Source of the DNA: MFD00082-c5 sp963697995
GTDB lineage: Bacteria; Chlamydiota; Chlamydiia; Chlamydiales; JAJFMB01
Length of the DNA stretch: 64,000 nt
NCBI GenBank assembly: GCA_963697995.1
Contig: OY969110.1
Span: forward strand, 1,364,001 to 1,428,000
Direction: 5' to 3'
This document shows positions 23,832 through 32,004 of the stretch, piece by piece. The notes beneath the pieces were generated by a model, which saw only the letters and a program-made list of their open reading frames with translations, was not told the origin of the DNA and did no database searches. A program made the translations under genes and the position numbers. Position 1 is the stretch's first letter. Each line of letters begins with the position of its first letter.

Positions 23832-24584
23832 ATGGTAACACTGCAAGAACTTTGTCTTTACATCGATCAGCGTCTCAACTGCCAGAACTTTTTAGATTAT
23901 CAACCCAACGGACTTCAAGTCGAGGGAAAAGTTTTAATCAAAAAGGTAGGGTTGGCGGTGAGTGGAAGTCTTGAGACGATCGAGAGAGCCGTGGAACTTG
24001 GGGTCGATGCGTTAATCGTCCACCATGGAATTTTTTGGAAAGATGATCCTTACCCAATAGTGGGTGTGAAAAGAAAGAAAGTTGAAAAACTTCTCTCACA
24101 AAAGATCTCCCTTTTGGCCTATCACTTACCTTTGGATGCTCATGAGACACTGGGCAACAACTTTGGAGGGGCAAAACATTTAGGTTTGACCTCTCTCACA
24201 CCTTTCTTTATTAAAGGTTCCGTTTTGGGAGTCATTGGAGAGGCGCCCGGTTGGTCTTTCGATGTTTTAAAAGAGCGCCTCGAGACTTTTTATGAGCACA
24301 AGGCCACAATGGCCCCATTTGGTAAAGATAAAATTTTTAAAGTGGGGATCATTTCGGGCGGCGCTCACAAAATGATTCAGCAAGCAATTGATCTTCAATT
24401 AGATGCATTTGTTACTGGAAGTTTTGACGAGCCTGTTTGGCACATGGCAAAAGAGGCCGGGATCCATTTTTTAGCTCTTGGACACTCAGCGACAGAGCGT
24501 ATTGGAGTGAAATTATTAGGTGAAGAGCTAAAAAATAGATTTGGTCTCGATACCGTTTTTATTGCCGATAACAATCCAATGTAG
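23832..24584 (+). CDS. Nif3-like dinuclear metal-centre protein
   Basis: I take the ATG at 23832 in place of a TTG three codons upstream. The 250-residue protein is of the Nif3/YbgI family, which forms hexamers with two metal ions per subunit. Likely ligands are the histidines in ALIVHHGIFWKDD, the aspartate and histidine in YHLPLDAHETLGNNF, and the histidine and glutamate in ALGHSATERIGVK. The middle has FKVGIISGGAHKMI. Its biochemical role remains unsettled in all organisms; GTP cyclohydrolase-like activity has been suggested. Confidence 0.9.
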   Translation: MVTLQELCLYIDQRLNCQNFLDYQPNGLQVEGKVLIKKVGLAVSGSLETIERAVELGVDALIVHHGIFWKDDPYPIVGVKRKKVEKLLSQKISLLAYHLPLDAHETLGNNFGGAKHLGLTSLTPFFIKGSVLGVIGEAPGWSFDVLKERLETFYEHKATMAPFGKDKIFKVGIISGGAHKMIQQAIDLQLDAFVTGSFDEPVWHMAKEAGIHFLALGHSATERIGVKLLGEELKNRFGLDTVFIADNNPM

Positions 24585-24589
24585 ATGAT

Positions 24590-24910
24590 TTAAGATCTTT
24601 TCTGGATCCGTCCTTTGAGTTCTTTTAGAGTCGTCTCCTCTTCAATCTCTTTTTTTAAGTCGTGAATCATGTTTTGAATGTAGTTGCTCGTGATTTTTTC
24701 GGAGTGTTCATTCTCATCAAAAACTTTTATCGGACGATCGCTTAAAGGGATTCTTTCCCCTTCGTGGCGTCTTAACCATTTGTAGATATTGTGGCTGACC
24801 TCTCTTAAAGCATTTGGTGTGACTTGAGTATCGATGTCGTGAAGTCGTTTTTTAAGACGAGATCTTGTTCTTTGAACATGAGGGCTTTCTTTAGCACATT
24901 TTTTATTCAT
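24590..24910 (-). CDS. Hypothetical charged protein
   Basis: The 106-residue product is rich in K, R and E (VQRTRSRLKKRLHDIDTQV, HDLKKEIEEETTLKELK) and is probably helical. It has no membrane segment or recognised domain. It converges with the Nif3-like gene, with five bases between the stops. Coding nature is supported by the long frame and by a start next to an AAGGAG site. Confidence 0.55.
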   Translation of the reverse strand: MNKKCAKESPHVQRTRSRLKKRLHDIDTQVTPNALREVSHNIYKWLRRHEGERIPLSDRPIKVFDENEHSEKITSNYIQNMIHDLKKEIEEETTLKELKGRIQKRS

Positions 24911-25094
24911 TATAAAGGTCTCCTTTTGTTACAGCCATTTCCTCTTCCTTTTCGACTTCGAAAGACTCTTCTACTGCCACCCTTTTCTTGGGCAAAAAAT
25001 TTAAACTCAAAGACTCTTCAAGCGAAAATTTTGTAGCGGAACAACTGCTGTTGTGATTATTTTTTTTATTAACCCGCTGAAGGGAAAAAATCAA
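24903..25094 (-). CDS. Possible small protein upstream of 24590-24910
   Basis: This 63-codon frame overlaps the next gene by eight bases and would encode a serine- and glutamate-rich peptide without known domain. It carries the ribosome site of the next gene near its end. It may be real or may only be leader sequence; there is no clear ribosome site at its own start. Confidence 0.3.
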   Translation of the reverse strand: MIFSLQRVNKKNNHNSSCSATKFSLEESLSLNFLPKKRVAVEESFEVEKEEEMAVTKGDLYNE

Positions 25095-25180
25095 GTTTTT
25101 TCGGGAAGCGTTGACAGAAAAAGACTTAACGTCAACAATGTTCCCATCTCAATTTTTATTTCAGGATAGTGGAAGGTAAG

Positions 25181-26446
25181 ATGACGACAGTTTTAGATGT
25201 TTTAGAGAGAAGGGGTTTTGTCGATAAGATCACAAATGAGGAGCTGCGGGCAGCACTTCGTCAACCTTTGAGAGTTTATTGCGGTTTTGACCCCACAAGC
25301 GACAGTCTTCACGTGGGTAATTTGGTGGCTCTCATGGGTCTTGCCTGGTTCCAAAAATTTGGGCACACGCCTTATGCCATTGTTGGAGGTGCGACTGGAA
25401 TGATTGGGGATCCCTCGGGAAAAGCTAAAGAGAGGGATTTATTGGATCAGGAGAGCATCGAGAAAAATTGCCGCGGGATCTGGGAAAATTTAAAAACGGT
25501 CCTAAGTGTCAATGATCAAACCGTTTGCCCTGTGATGTTAAACAACTACGATTGGTTTTCTAAATTTTCTTTTCTTCATTTTCTTCGCGATGTCGGTAAA
25601 AATTTCCGCGTGGGAGCGATGCTTGGAAAAGATAGCGTCAGATCTCGGCTAGAATCACCAGAAGGGATGAGTTTCACCGAATTTAGTTATCAGACTCTAC
25701 AAGCCTACGATTTTTACCACCTAAAAAAAGAGCATGGGGTGACACTGCAGATTGGGGGAAGTGATCAATGGGGAAACATCACAGCTGGGATTGATTATGC
25801 TAAAAGAATGGGGTTTGAGGGGCTTTTTGGACTCACAATGCCTCTTTTAACAACCTCTGATGGGAAAAAACTTGGTAAATCGGAGAAGGGGGCTGTGTGG
25901 CTTTCATCTAAAAAACTCTCAGCTTACGAGTTTTATCAATACTTTGTAAGGCAACAAGACGCCGATGTGATTCGGCTTTTGCGTCTTTTGACTTTTGTTG
26001 AGATGGAAGAGATTGCTCATTTAGAGGAGAAATTTAATCGAGGGGAGCTTGAGCCAAACGCTTTGCAAAAGAGGCTTGCCGATGAGGTGACAAAAATTGT
26101 TCATGGACAAGAAGCTCTTAACAAAGCTCAAATGGCCACAAAAGGGTTGCAACCGGGTCAAGAGGCAACTCTTAGCGCTTCAGTCTTAAATAGCCTGGAA
26201 GTGCCAAAAAAACTGTTTCAAAAAAATGAGATTGTGGGAAAGCGCTTACTCGATCTTTTAGCGGAAGCGGCTCTTTCTCCAAGTAAAGGAGAGGCGCGTC
26301 GTTTGATGCAAAATGGGGGAGTGTATCTCAATAATGAAAAAATAGAGGATGAAAAGCGTTTGATTGGCGAGGATGATCTGATCGATAAACAGCTTTTACT
26401 TCTCTCTACTGGAAAAAAAAATAAGCTGTTGATCGAGGTGAAATAG
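25181..26446 (+). CDS. tyrS: Tyrosyl-tRNA synthetase
   Basis: From the ATG at 25181 (GGAAGG lies just before it) the protein has 421 residues. The class I signatures are present: the HIGH-like DPTSDSLHVGN (about 38-48) and the KMSKS-like TTSDGKKLGKSEKG (about 225-240). The tyrosine pocket reads YQTLQAYDFYHL and IGGSDQWGNITAGIDY. The C-terminal S4-like RNA-binding domain starts at about 345 (LSPSKGEARRLMQNGGVYLNN). It charges tRNA-Tyr in the cytoplasm. The gene is isolated on the plus strand. Confidence 0.96.
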   Translation: MTTVLDVLERRGFVDKITNEELRAALRQPLRVYCGFDPTSDSLHVGNLVALMGLAWFQKFGHTPYAIVGGATGMIGDPSGKAKERDLLDQESIEKNCRGIWENLKTVLSVNDQTVCPVMLNNYDWFSKFSFLHFLRDVGKNFRVGAMLGKDSVRSRLESPEGMSFTEFSYQTLQAYDFYHLKKEHGVTLQIGGSDQWGNITAGIDYAKRMGFEGLFGLTMPLLTTSDGKKLGKSEKGAVWLSSKKLSAYEFYQYFVRQQDADVIRLLRLLTFVEMEEIAHLEEKFNRGELEPNALQKRLADEVTKIVHGQEALNKAQMATKGLQPGQEATLSASVLNSLEVPKKLFQKNEIVGKRLLDLLAEAALSPSKGEARRLMQNGGVYLNNEKIEDEKRLIGEDDLIDKQLLLLSTGKKNKLLIEVK

Positions 26447-26552
26447 GATATTTTATCAAAAAACAACTTGCTAGAAATTCGAAACCTGTTAAGAATGTCG
26501 TTTTAGACTGAATATGAATGGAAAACTTATTTTATAACTTAAGGAGCTCTTA

Positions 26553-26864
26553 ATGACCTCTTCCGATAAGAAACAAACGATGACTAAAAAGAAACTGATT
26601 CATTCGATTTCCGTGGAGAAATCGATCCATCCAAATGATGTGAGACACGTGATTCAAGCATTTTTGGACAAGATGACGAACTGTCTTTCAAAAGGGGATA
26701 GACTCGAATTTCGCGATTTTGGCGTCTTTGAAGTCGTAGAAAGAAAGCAGAAAGTGGGAAGAAATCCTAAACAAGCTGATGTGCCGATTATTATTCCAAG
26801 TCGGAATGCAGTGAAGTTTACGCCTGGCAAAAAAATGAAAAAACTGATCGAGATAGACGATTAA
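26553..26864 (+). CDS. HU/IHF-family DNA-binding protein
   Basis: The 103-residue protein has the HU/IHF fold: an N-terminal helical part (KKLIHSISVEKSIHPNDVRHVIQAFLDKM) and the beta arm (DRLEFRDFGVFEVVERKQKVGRNPKQ, then SRNAVKFTPGKKMK). It bends DNA and helps to package the chromosome. It corresponds by context to the chlamydial gene called ihfA or himD near accA. The GRNPKQ motif at the arm tip carries the DNA-intercalating proline. An AAGGAG site lies before the ATG. Confidence 0.9.
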   Translation: MTSSDKKQTMTKKKLIHSISVEKSIHPNDVRHVIQAFLDKMTNCLSKGDRLEFRDFGVFEVVERKQKVGRNPKQADVPIIIPSRNAVKFTPGKKMKKLIEIDD

Positions 26865-26937
26865 TTTCTTTTTAGCTTGACGCCTCTTAATTTAATCAAA
26901 TATGCTGTCTCTCTAAACTTTTAAGGAGAGACAGCTT

Positions 26938-27474
26938 ATGTTCAGGTACTTATTTCTTTTGGTACTCACTCTAGGAACTCTTAAGAGTGATGAAGAAAGA
27001 CCACTTTTTAAAGAGCAACCAGTCCCTTTTTCGTTAGCTCTTTTTTCCCCCATTCAAACCTCTTCGGTAAATTCTGATGTGGCAGGTGTTAGAATCAGTT
27101 TGATCTATGGAAAAAATCAGAATGTGATGGGGTATGATTGGGGATTCATTATGAAGGTGAATGGTACTTTTAGAGGATTTGCTTTGGGATTTGTCCATCT
27201 AGTTTGCGAAGATGTGTACGGTATTCAATCAGCTTTTATCAATCAAGCGGGGAAAGATCTCTTGGGATGGCAATCGGGTTTCCTGAATTTAACCAAAGGG
27301 AGAGGTACAGGTCTTCAGTGGGGATTTATTAATTCAACAGCTAACATGAAAGGTTTACAAGTCGGCGTGATCAACCAGACAGGCCACCTTAAGGGCGTTC
27401 AATTTGGATTGATTAACATTCAGACCTCTCGCACCTACCTTAAAGTCCTTCCCTTTTTGAATATCAATTGGTAG
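26938..27474 (+). CDS. Secreted surface-repeat protein (LA_2272-like)
   Basis: The 178-residue protein starts with a signal peptide (MFRYLFLLVLTLGTLKS) and consists of repeats of about 20 residues with the pattern G-x-Q-x-G-x-[IL]-N, such as GIQSAFINQAG, GWQSGFLNLT, GLQWGFINS, GLQVGVINQTG and GVQFGLIN. Such repeats are known from LA_2272-type surface proteins and form beta structure. Location in the outer membrane or periplasm is likely. Its role is unknown. It is six bases upstream of the DUF167 gene. Confidence 0.75.
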   Translation: MFRYLFLLVLTLGTLKSDEERPLFKEQPVPFSLALFSPIQTSSVNSDVAGVRISLIYGKNQNVMGYDWGFIMKVNGTFRGFALGFVHLVCEDVYGIQSAFINQAGKDLLGWQSGFLNLTKGRGTGLQWGFINSTANMKGLQVGVINQTGHLKGVQFGLINIQTSRTYLKVLPFLNINW

Positions 27475-27480
27475 GTTTTC

Positions 27481-27744
27481 ATGGGTGATCTTTGGATTAA
27501 GGTTGTTCCAAACGCCTCAAAAACAGAGATTGTGGGGTTTCACGAAGGGATTCTTAAAATAAGACTCAAGGCGCAACCTGAAAAGGGGGAAGCAAATGAA
27601 GAACTTATTCTTTTTTTAAGTAAATGGTTAAAAAAGCCAAAAAGCGCCATTCAACTTCTTACAGGACAAACCCATCGTTTAAAAAGAGTGAAAATAGAGG
27701 GGTTGACTCATGAGGAGATTTTTAAGTTGTTGCCAGGAATTTAA
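27481..27744 (+). CDS. DUF167 (YggU-like) protein
   Basis: The 87-residue protein matches the YggU family: LWIKVVPNASKTEIVGFHEG, ILKIRLKAQPEKGEANEELI, then LTGQTHRLKRVKIEG. It is small, conserved in many bacteria, and of unknown function. Its length is usual for the family. Confidence 0.88.
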   Translation: MGDLWIKVVPNASKTEIVGFHEGILKIRLKAQPEKGEANEELILFLSKWLKKPKSAIQLLTGQTHRLKRVKIEGLTHEEIFKLLPGI

Positions 27745-27816
27745 CGGCAAAAATCGTCGACAATAACTCCCTTTTTAGGTTAAGATGAGCCTTTCGTCAA
27801 AGTGGGTTATTGGTTT

Positions 27817-28809
27817 ATGTCTTTTCCAAAAATTGTAGCCATCACAGCGTTTGCCCTTTTTACTTTTATTTTTCTGGTCTCTAAATTCAAAAATAATGAG
27901 GAAGAGCTCCCTTTAAACAAACCTCAGGCTGTTGAGATCATTTTGGAACCAGAAGTGATTAAACCTTTTTTAGCGCCTCCAAAAGCGCCTCCTAAAGTCG
28001 AAGTTGTCAAAAAGAGTGTTGTCGAGGTTGTTAAAAAAACTCCTTTAGATGAACCTGTCAATCGGATTGAAGAGCTATTTAATAAGGGTGAGCCAAAACT
28101 GCCTATCGTTCAAACAATCTCTTACAAAAGCCGCACCACCTGGCAAAAAGGGCGCCCTGCATGGCTTGCCGATTACGCCTCTCACTTCGAGACCTCTCGC
28201 CATTTTATCGCAAGAAGCTTGAATGGAAAACCTGAGTACTTTAAGCAAACGGTGAGTGAGGGGGACCGGTTTAACGTCTTTCGGGAAGATAAGAAAATAT
28301 CTTTTTATCTTTTAGCTGATCTTTCTCAATGTAAGATGGGATTTTATTACATCGATCACGACTTAAACGAGAAAGTTCTTTTAAAAACGTATCCGATCGG
28401 ATGTGGCCGTAAAGATGGCAGTAAAGTCTCTGGTTCTTTAACACCTCTTGGAAAATATGAGCTTGGAGATCGGGTTGTTATTTACAAACCTAAGATGTTT
28501 GGGTATCATCAAGGGGAAAAAACGGAGATGATCCGAGTTTTTGGTTCTCGCTGGATCCCTTTTGAAAAAGAAGTGGAAAAATGTACCGAACCTGCCAAGG
28601 GACTGGGGATTCATGGGGTGCCTTGGGTGGCAAACGCTTCCGGGGAGCTTGTACCGGATGAAAGTAGCATCGGCAAGTTCGACAGCGATGGGTGTATAAG
28701 ACTTTCAAATGAGGATATTGAGGAGCTTTTTAGCATCGTGATCACAAAGCCTACGACGATTGAAATTGTACAAGACTTAAGCCAGGCTCCTCAAACGGTT
28801 GGAGGGTAG
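27817..28809 (+). CDS. L,D-transpeptidase (YkuD domain)
   Basis: The ATG at 27817 begins an N-terminal membrane anchor (ITAFALFTFIFLVSKF); a GTG at 27802 is possible but less likely. A proline- and lysine-rich linker (about 35-100) leads to the catalytic domain. The YkuD motif is LGIHGVPW, then SIGKFDSDGCIRLSNEDI with the active cysteine at about residue 293. Such enzymes cross-link peptidoglycan or attach protein to it through 3-3 bonds. It fits a chlamydia that keeps some peptidoglycan metabolism, and it lies next to accA and an exporter in an envelope-related cluster. The accA gene starts two bases after the stop. Confidence 0.9.
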   Translation: MSFPKIVAITAFALFTFIFLVSKFKNNEEELPLNKPQAVEIILEPEVIKPFLAPPKAPPKVEVVKKSVVEVVKKTPLDEPVNRIEELFNKGEPKLPIVQTISYKSRTTWQKGRPAWLADYASHFETSRHFIARSLNGKPEYFKQTVSEGDRFNVFREDKKISFYLLADLSQCKMGFYYIDHDLNEKVLLKTYPIGCGRKDGSKVSGSLTPLGKYELGDRVVIYKPKMFGYHQGEKTEMIRVFGSRWIPFEKEVEKCTEPAKGLGIHGVPWVANASGELVPDESSIGKFDSDGCIRLSNEDIEELFSIVITKPTTIEIVQDLSQAPQTVGG

Positions 28810-28811
28810 GA

Positions 28812-29762
28812 ATGGAGACATTGCCTCACGAAAAAGAGGTGTATGAGGTGGTGCAAACCATCGATCGTTTAAAAAATCAGGGGCAGTTTGGTGCCCTCCT
28901 CGAAAATGAAATCAAGCGGTTAGAATTAAAACTGGTCGAACTTAAAAAACAGGTTTACTCAAAACTGACCCCGTGGCAAAGAGTGACCATTTGTCGCCAT
29001 TCAAAAAGGCCCCACGCAATAGATTATATTTTAGGCATTACGAAAGAGTTTATCGAGCTATTTGGCGATCGGTGTTATGCAGACGATAGCGCGATTATTG
29101 GAGGGTTAGCTCAAATCGAGGATGTTCGCTGCGTGATTATCGGTCAAGAAAAGGGGCGAGACACTGAGGATAGGATGCGGCGCAATTTTGGAATGCCCCA
29201 TCCAGAAGGGTTTCGGAAGGCGTTAAGGCTCATGAAGCTTGCCGAGAAGTTTTCTCTTCCAATCGTCACTTTAGTTGACACTCCCGGCGCATATCCTGGA
29301 CTTCAGGCAGAGGAGAGGGGGCAAGGGCTTGCGATTGCTGTCAATCTTAGGGAAATGTCTTCGCTAAAAGTTCCAATTGTTACGATCATCATAGGGGAGG
29401 GGTGTTCAGGTGGGGCTTTAGGGATTGCAGTTGGAGACACTGTCGCGATGCTTGAGCACTCGTATTACTCAGTGATCTCTCCAGAGGGTTGTGCTTCGAT
29501 TCTTTGGAAAGACCCTGCAAAAAATGTGGAGGCTGCCACCCAACTTAAGATGCACGCCGAGAATTTGCAAAAATTTCAACTGATCGATGCTGTGATCGAG
29601 GAACCGCTTGGCGGGGCTCATCACGACCCTGAACTTATGTTGAATAAAGTGAAGGCATTTATTGTTCAACAGCTTCATATCTTAAAGAGCTTGTCGACAG
29701 AGTTTCTTTTAGAACAAAGGTATTTAAAATTTCGCAAAATGGGTTGTACCCATAAGAAATGA
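28812..29762 (+). CDS. accA: Acetyl-CoA carboxylase, carboxyltransferase alpha subunit
   Basis: The 316-residue protein is the alpha half of carboxyltransferase, making malonyl-CoA for fatty acid synthesis. Family motifs are TICRHSKRPHAIDYI, IGQEKGRDTEDRMRRNFGMPHPEGFRKALRLM, then VTLVDTPGAYPGLQAEERGQG and GEGCSGGALGIAVGD. Length and order are normal. It overlaps the ABC exporter gene by four bases (ATGA), as in Chlamydia where accA precedes an msbA-like gene. Confidence 0.96.
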   Translation: METLPHEKEVYEVVQTIDRLKNQGQFGALLENEIKRLELKLVELKKQVYSKLTPWQRVTICRHSKRPHAIDYILGITKEFIELFGDRCYADDSAIIGGLAQIEDVRCVIIGQEKGRDTEDRMRRNFGMPHPEGFRKALRLMKLAEKFSLPIVTLVDTPGAYPGLQAEERGQGLAIAVNLREMSSLKVPIVTIIIGEGCSGGALGIAVGDTVAMLEHSYYSVISPEGCASILWKDPAKNVEAATQLKMHAENLQKFQLIDAVIEEPLGGAHHDPELMLNKVKAFIVQQLHILKSLSTEFLLEQRYLKFRKMGCTHKK

Positions 29763-31537
29763 AAAAACTTCTTAATATTGCTCTTGAAAATAGGGCCTAC
29801 CGAAATTTACTCATTTTTTCAGTGATTGCTATGGCCTTTCTCACCGTGGCCACTTACCTTGAAATTTTAGCTGTTGGCGTGATCACAAAAGAGGGGAAGG
29901 GAAACGATATAGTTGAAACCCTGATCGGATTTGTGTCTGTAGTCTTTCCAGTAAGAGATAACACCATTCACCTCGCGATCTTTATTATGGTTGTGGCTCT
30001 TTTTAAAGCCGTGATGCTCTTTACTCACCGTTTTTTAACAAGGGTGATAGTGATTCGGGTAAGCCGCGATTTAAGGCAAAACTATTTTGAGCACATTCAA
30101 TCGCTTCCGATGGTTTTTTATCAAAAATACAATATTGGATCTCTCTCTTCCCGAGTGGTTGGCGACTCATTTTTGATTGCTGAGGCGATTAATGCCTGCC
30201 TTTGTAACTACTTACAAACCCCTTTTATTTTGACCACAAGTTTTGTTCTTTGTTTTTTAACTTCATGGCAGCTCTCTTTAGTGATTTTTTTAGGGTTTCC
30301 CGTCGTGATTTTTCCGATCGTCTTTTTGGCTAAAAAAGTGAAAAGAGTGGCTAAACAGCTCCAGCAGAACCAGGAGAGGTTTGCCTCTGTCTTGCTCGAT
30401 TTCTTAGCTGGCGTGATGACGGTAAAAGTATTTGCAATGGAGGAGTTTTCCTTAAAAAAATACAAAGAGCAGAACCAGAATATGGCGCGTCTCGAACAAA
30501 AAAGTGCCCGCTACGACCTCTCGTCTCGTCCGGTGATTCATACGATCGGTATGGTGTTTCTCTCGATTGCTCTTTTAGTCGGGCTTCACATTTTACATTT
30601 ACCCGTAGCAGTTGTTCTTTTTTACTGCGGGATGCTTTACGCTTTCTACGAGCCGATTAAAAAGTTTGCTGAAGAGAACAATAGAATTCAGCAAGGGGTT
30701 GCCGCAGCTGACAGGATGTTTGAGGTGATCAGCATTGTGCCTCAAATTCAAGATGTCGATGGAGCGATCGATATGCCCCCCTTTACCGATTCGATTGAGT
30801 TTGATAACGTTTGGTTTAAATACGACGATATTTTTGTATTAAAAGGGGTTTCTTTTAAAATCAAAAAAGGGCAAACGGTCGCGATTGTCGGTCCGACAGG
30901 TTCTGGCAAATCGACGATAGTTCAGCTACTTCCTCGCCTCTATGATCCACAAAAAGGGGAGATTAGAATCGATGGGCGGAAAATAAAAGATTTAAGTCAA
31001 AAATCGATCCGGGAGCAAATTGCTTTTGTTCCTCAAAAGCCGTTTCTCTTTTTGGATACTGTCTTTGAAAATATTGCCTTTGGAAGGGATTTTACGGAGG
31101 GGCAAGTCGTGGAGGCTGCTAAAAGGGCGCACGCGGATGAATTTATCTGTAAACTTCCCAAAGGGTATAAGACACCCCTTTCTGAAACGGGAAAAAATCT
31201 TTCAGGGGGGCAGCAGCAAAGACTTGCGATTGCAAGAGCTTTAGTCAAACAAGCGCCAATTCTTGTGATGGATGAGGCGACTTCTAGCTTAGATACGATC
31301 AGCGAGTTGGCCATTAAGCAAGCGATTCACTCTCTTAAAGGAGAGGTGACCCAAATTATCATAGCTCACAGATTGACAACGATAGAGGATGCCGATTGGA
31401 TTTTGTACATGGAAGAGGGGTGCATTGTGGCGGAAGGGACAATAGATACGCTTCTTTCAAACTGTCAAGGGTTTAGAGCGATGTGGGAAGCAACCTGGAA
31501 AGGGGCAAAAGATCTGTTGCCATTTAACGCAGTTTAA
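29759..31537 (+). CDS. MsbA-like ABC exporter (fused membrane and ATPase domains)
   Basis: The 592-residue half-transporter has six membrane helices in its first 310 residues and an ATPase domain after that. The ATPase shows Walker A VGPTGSGKSTIV, signature LSGGQQQRLAIARAL, Walker B ILVMDEATSSLD, and the switch histidine in IIAHRLTTIEDADWI. Its likely substrate is lipid A or another lipid, by analogy with MsbA and with the gene next to accA in Chlamydia. It would act in the inner membrane as a homodimer. Confidence 0.85.
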   Translation: MKKLLNIALENRAYRNLLIFSVIAMAFLTVATYLEILAVGVITKEGKGNDIVETLIGFVSVVFPVRDNTIHLAIFIMVVALFKAVMLFTHRFLTRVIVIRVSRDLRQNYFEHIQSLPMVFYQKYNIGSLSSRVVGDSFLIAEAINACLCNYLQTPFILTTSFVLCFLTSWQLSLVIFLGFPVVIFPIVFLAKKVKRVAKQLQQNQERFASVLLDFLAGVMTVKVFAMEEFSLKKYKEQNQNMARLEQKSARYDLSSRPVIHTIGMVFLSIALLVGLHILHLPVAVVLFYCGMLYAFYEPIKKFAEENNRIQQGVAAADRMFEVISIVPQIQDVDGAIDMPPFTDSIEFDNVWFKYDDIFVLKGVSFKIKKGQTVAIVGPTGSGKSTIVQLLPRLYDPQKGEIRIDGRKIKDLSQKSIREQIAFVPQKPFLFLDTVFENIAFGRDFTEGQVVEAAKRAHADEFICKLPKGYKTPLSETGKNLSGGQQQRLAIARALVKQAPILVMDEATSSLDTISELAIKQAIHSLKGEVTQIIIAHRLTTIEDADWILYMEEGCIVAEGTIDTLLSNCQGFRAMWEATWKGAKDLLPFNAV

Positions 31538-32004
31538 GACTTGGAAAAGTTTCGTTTCATTATTGAATTTATAGAAGAAAAGTTAAATGACTCTCATTCA
31601 AAACCTCTCTGCCCTTAACCCCTCTCTTTGCAGCAAAGGCTTCGCCCTTGCAAACCAATTATAAGGGGTTTTAGGGTGAAAGCCCCTAACGCTGTTTTCC
31701 AAATAGATCGATCGCCAAAAAGTTACAATAACGACTCAAAGGATCAAGGGGGGGGAGGGGGAAAAGGAACTTTCAACTCCAACCAAAGGTTGGAGCCATT
31801 ATCTCATTTCCGAATTAGGGGTGACATGAAAATCACTCCAGGCGCGAAGGCCCCTCTTCTTTAGTGCTTTTTTGGCTCTGCCCAAAAAAGGGGGTAATTG
31901 ATCCATACTCTTTTCATTGTGCTATCTCCAAATCTCGGTGCCTCAGCTTTTAGAAACCTTTTTAACTGTTGCCATTAAACGTTTAAATCGCTTATTTCCA
32001 GTTT
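31538..32004. other. Intergenic region with dispersed repeats
   Basis: No gene is evident. The first half repeats text from the beginning of the window ('caaaacctctct', 'aaaggatcaagggggggg') and includes the third copy of the palindromic unit (31776-31824). The remainder before the next gene at 32005 is unique. A 78-codon frame here is read through the G-rich repeat and is not credible. Confidence 0.55.
31776..31824. repeat. Dispersed palindromic repeat, copy 3 (partial)
   Basis: The CCAACCAAAGGTTGG palindrome and tail of the unit at 191-279 are present, but its first hairpin is missing. It lies in core DNA, far from the islands, so the repeat family is not confined to them. Confidence 0.65.

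Noticed and set aside
31628..31864. 78-codon frame in the intergenic region after the MsbA-like gene
   Set aside because: It is rich in glycine because it reads the G-run repeat and shares its DNA with the dispersed repeats.
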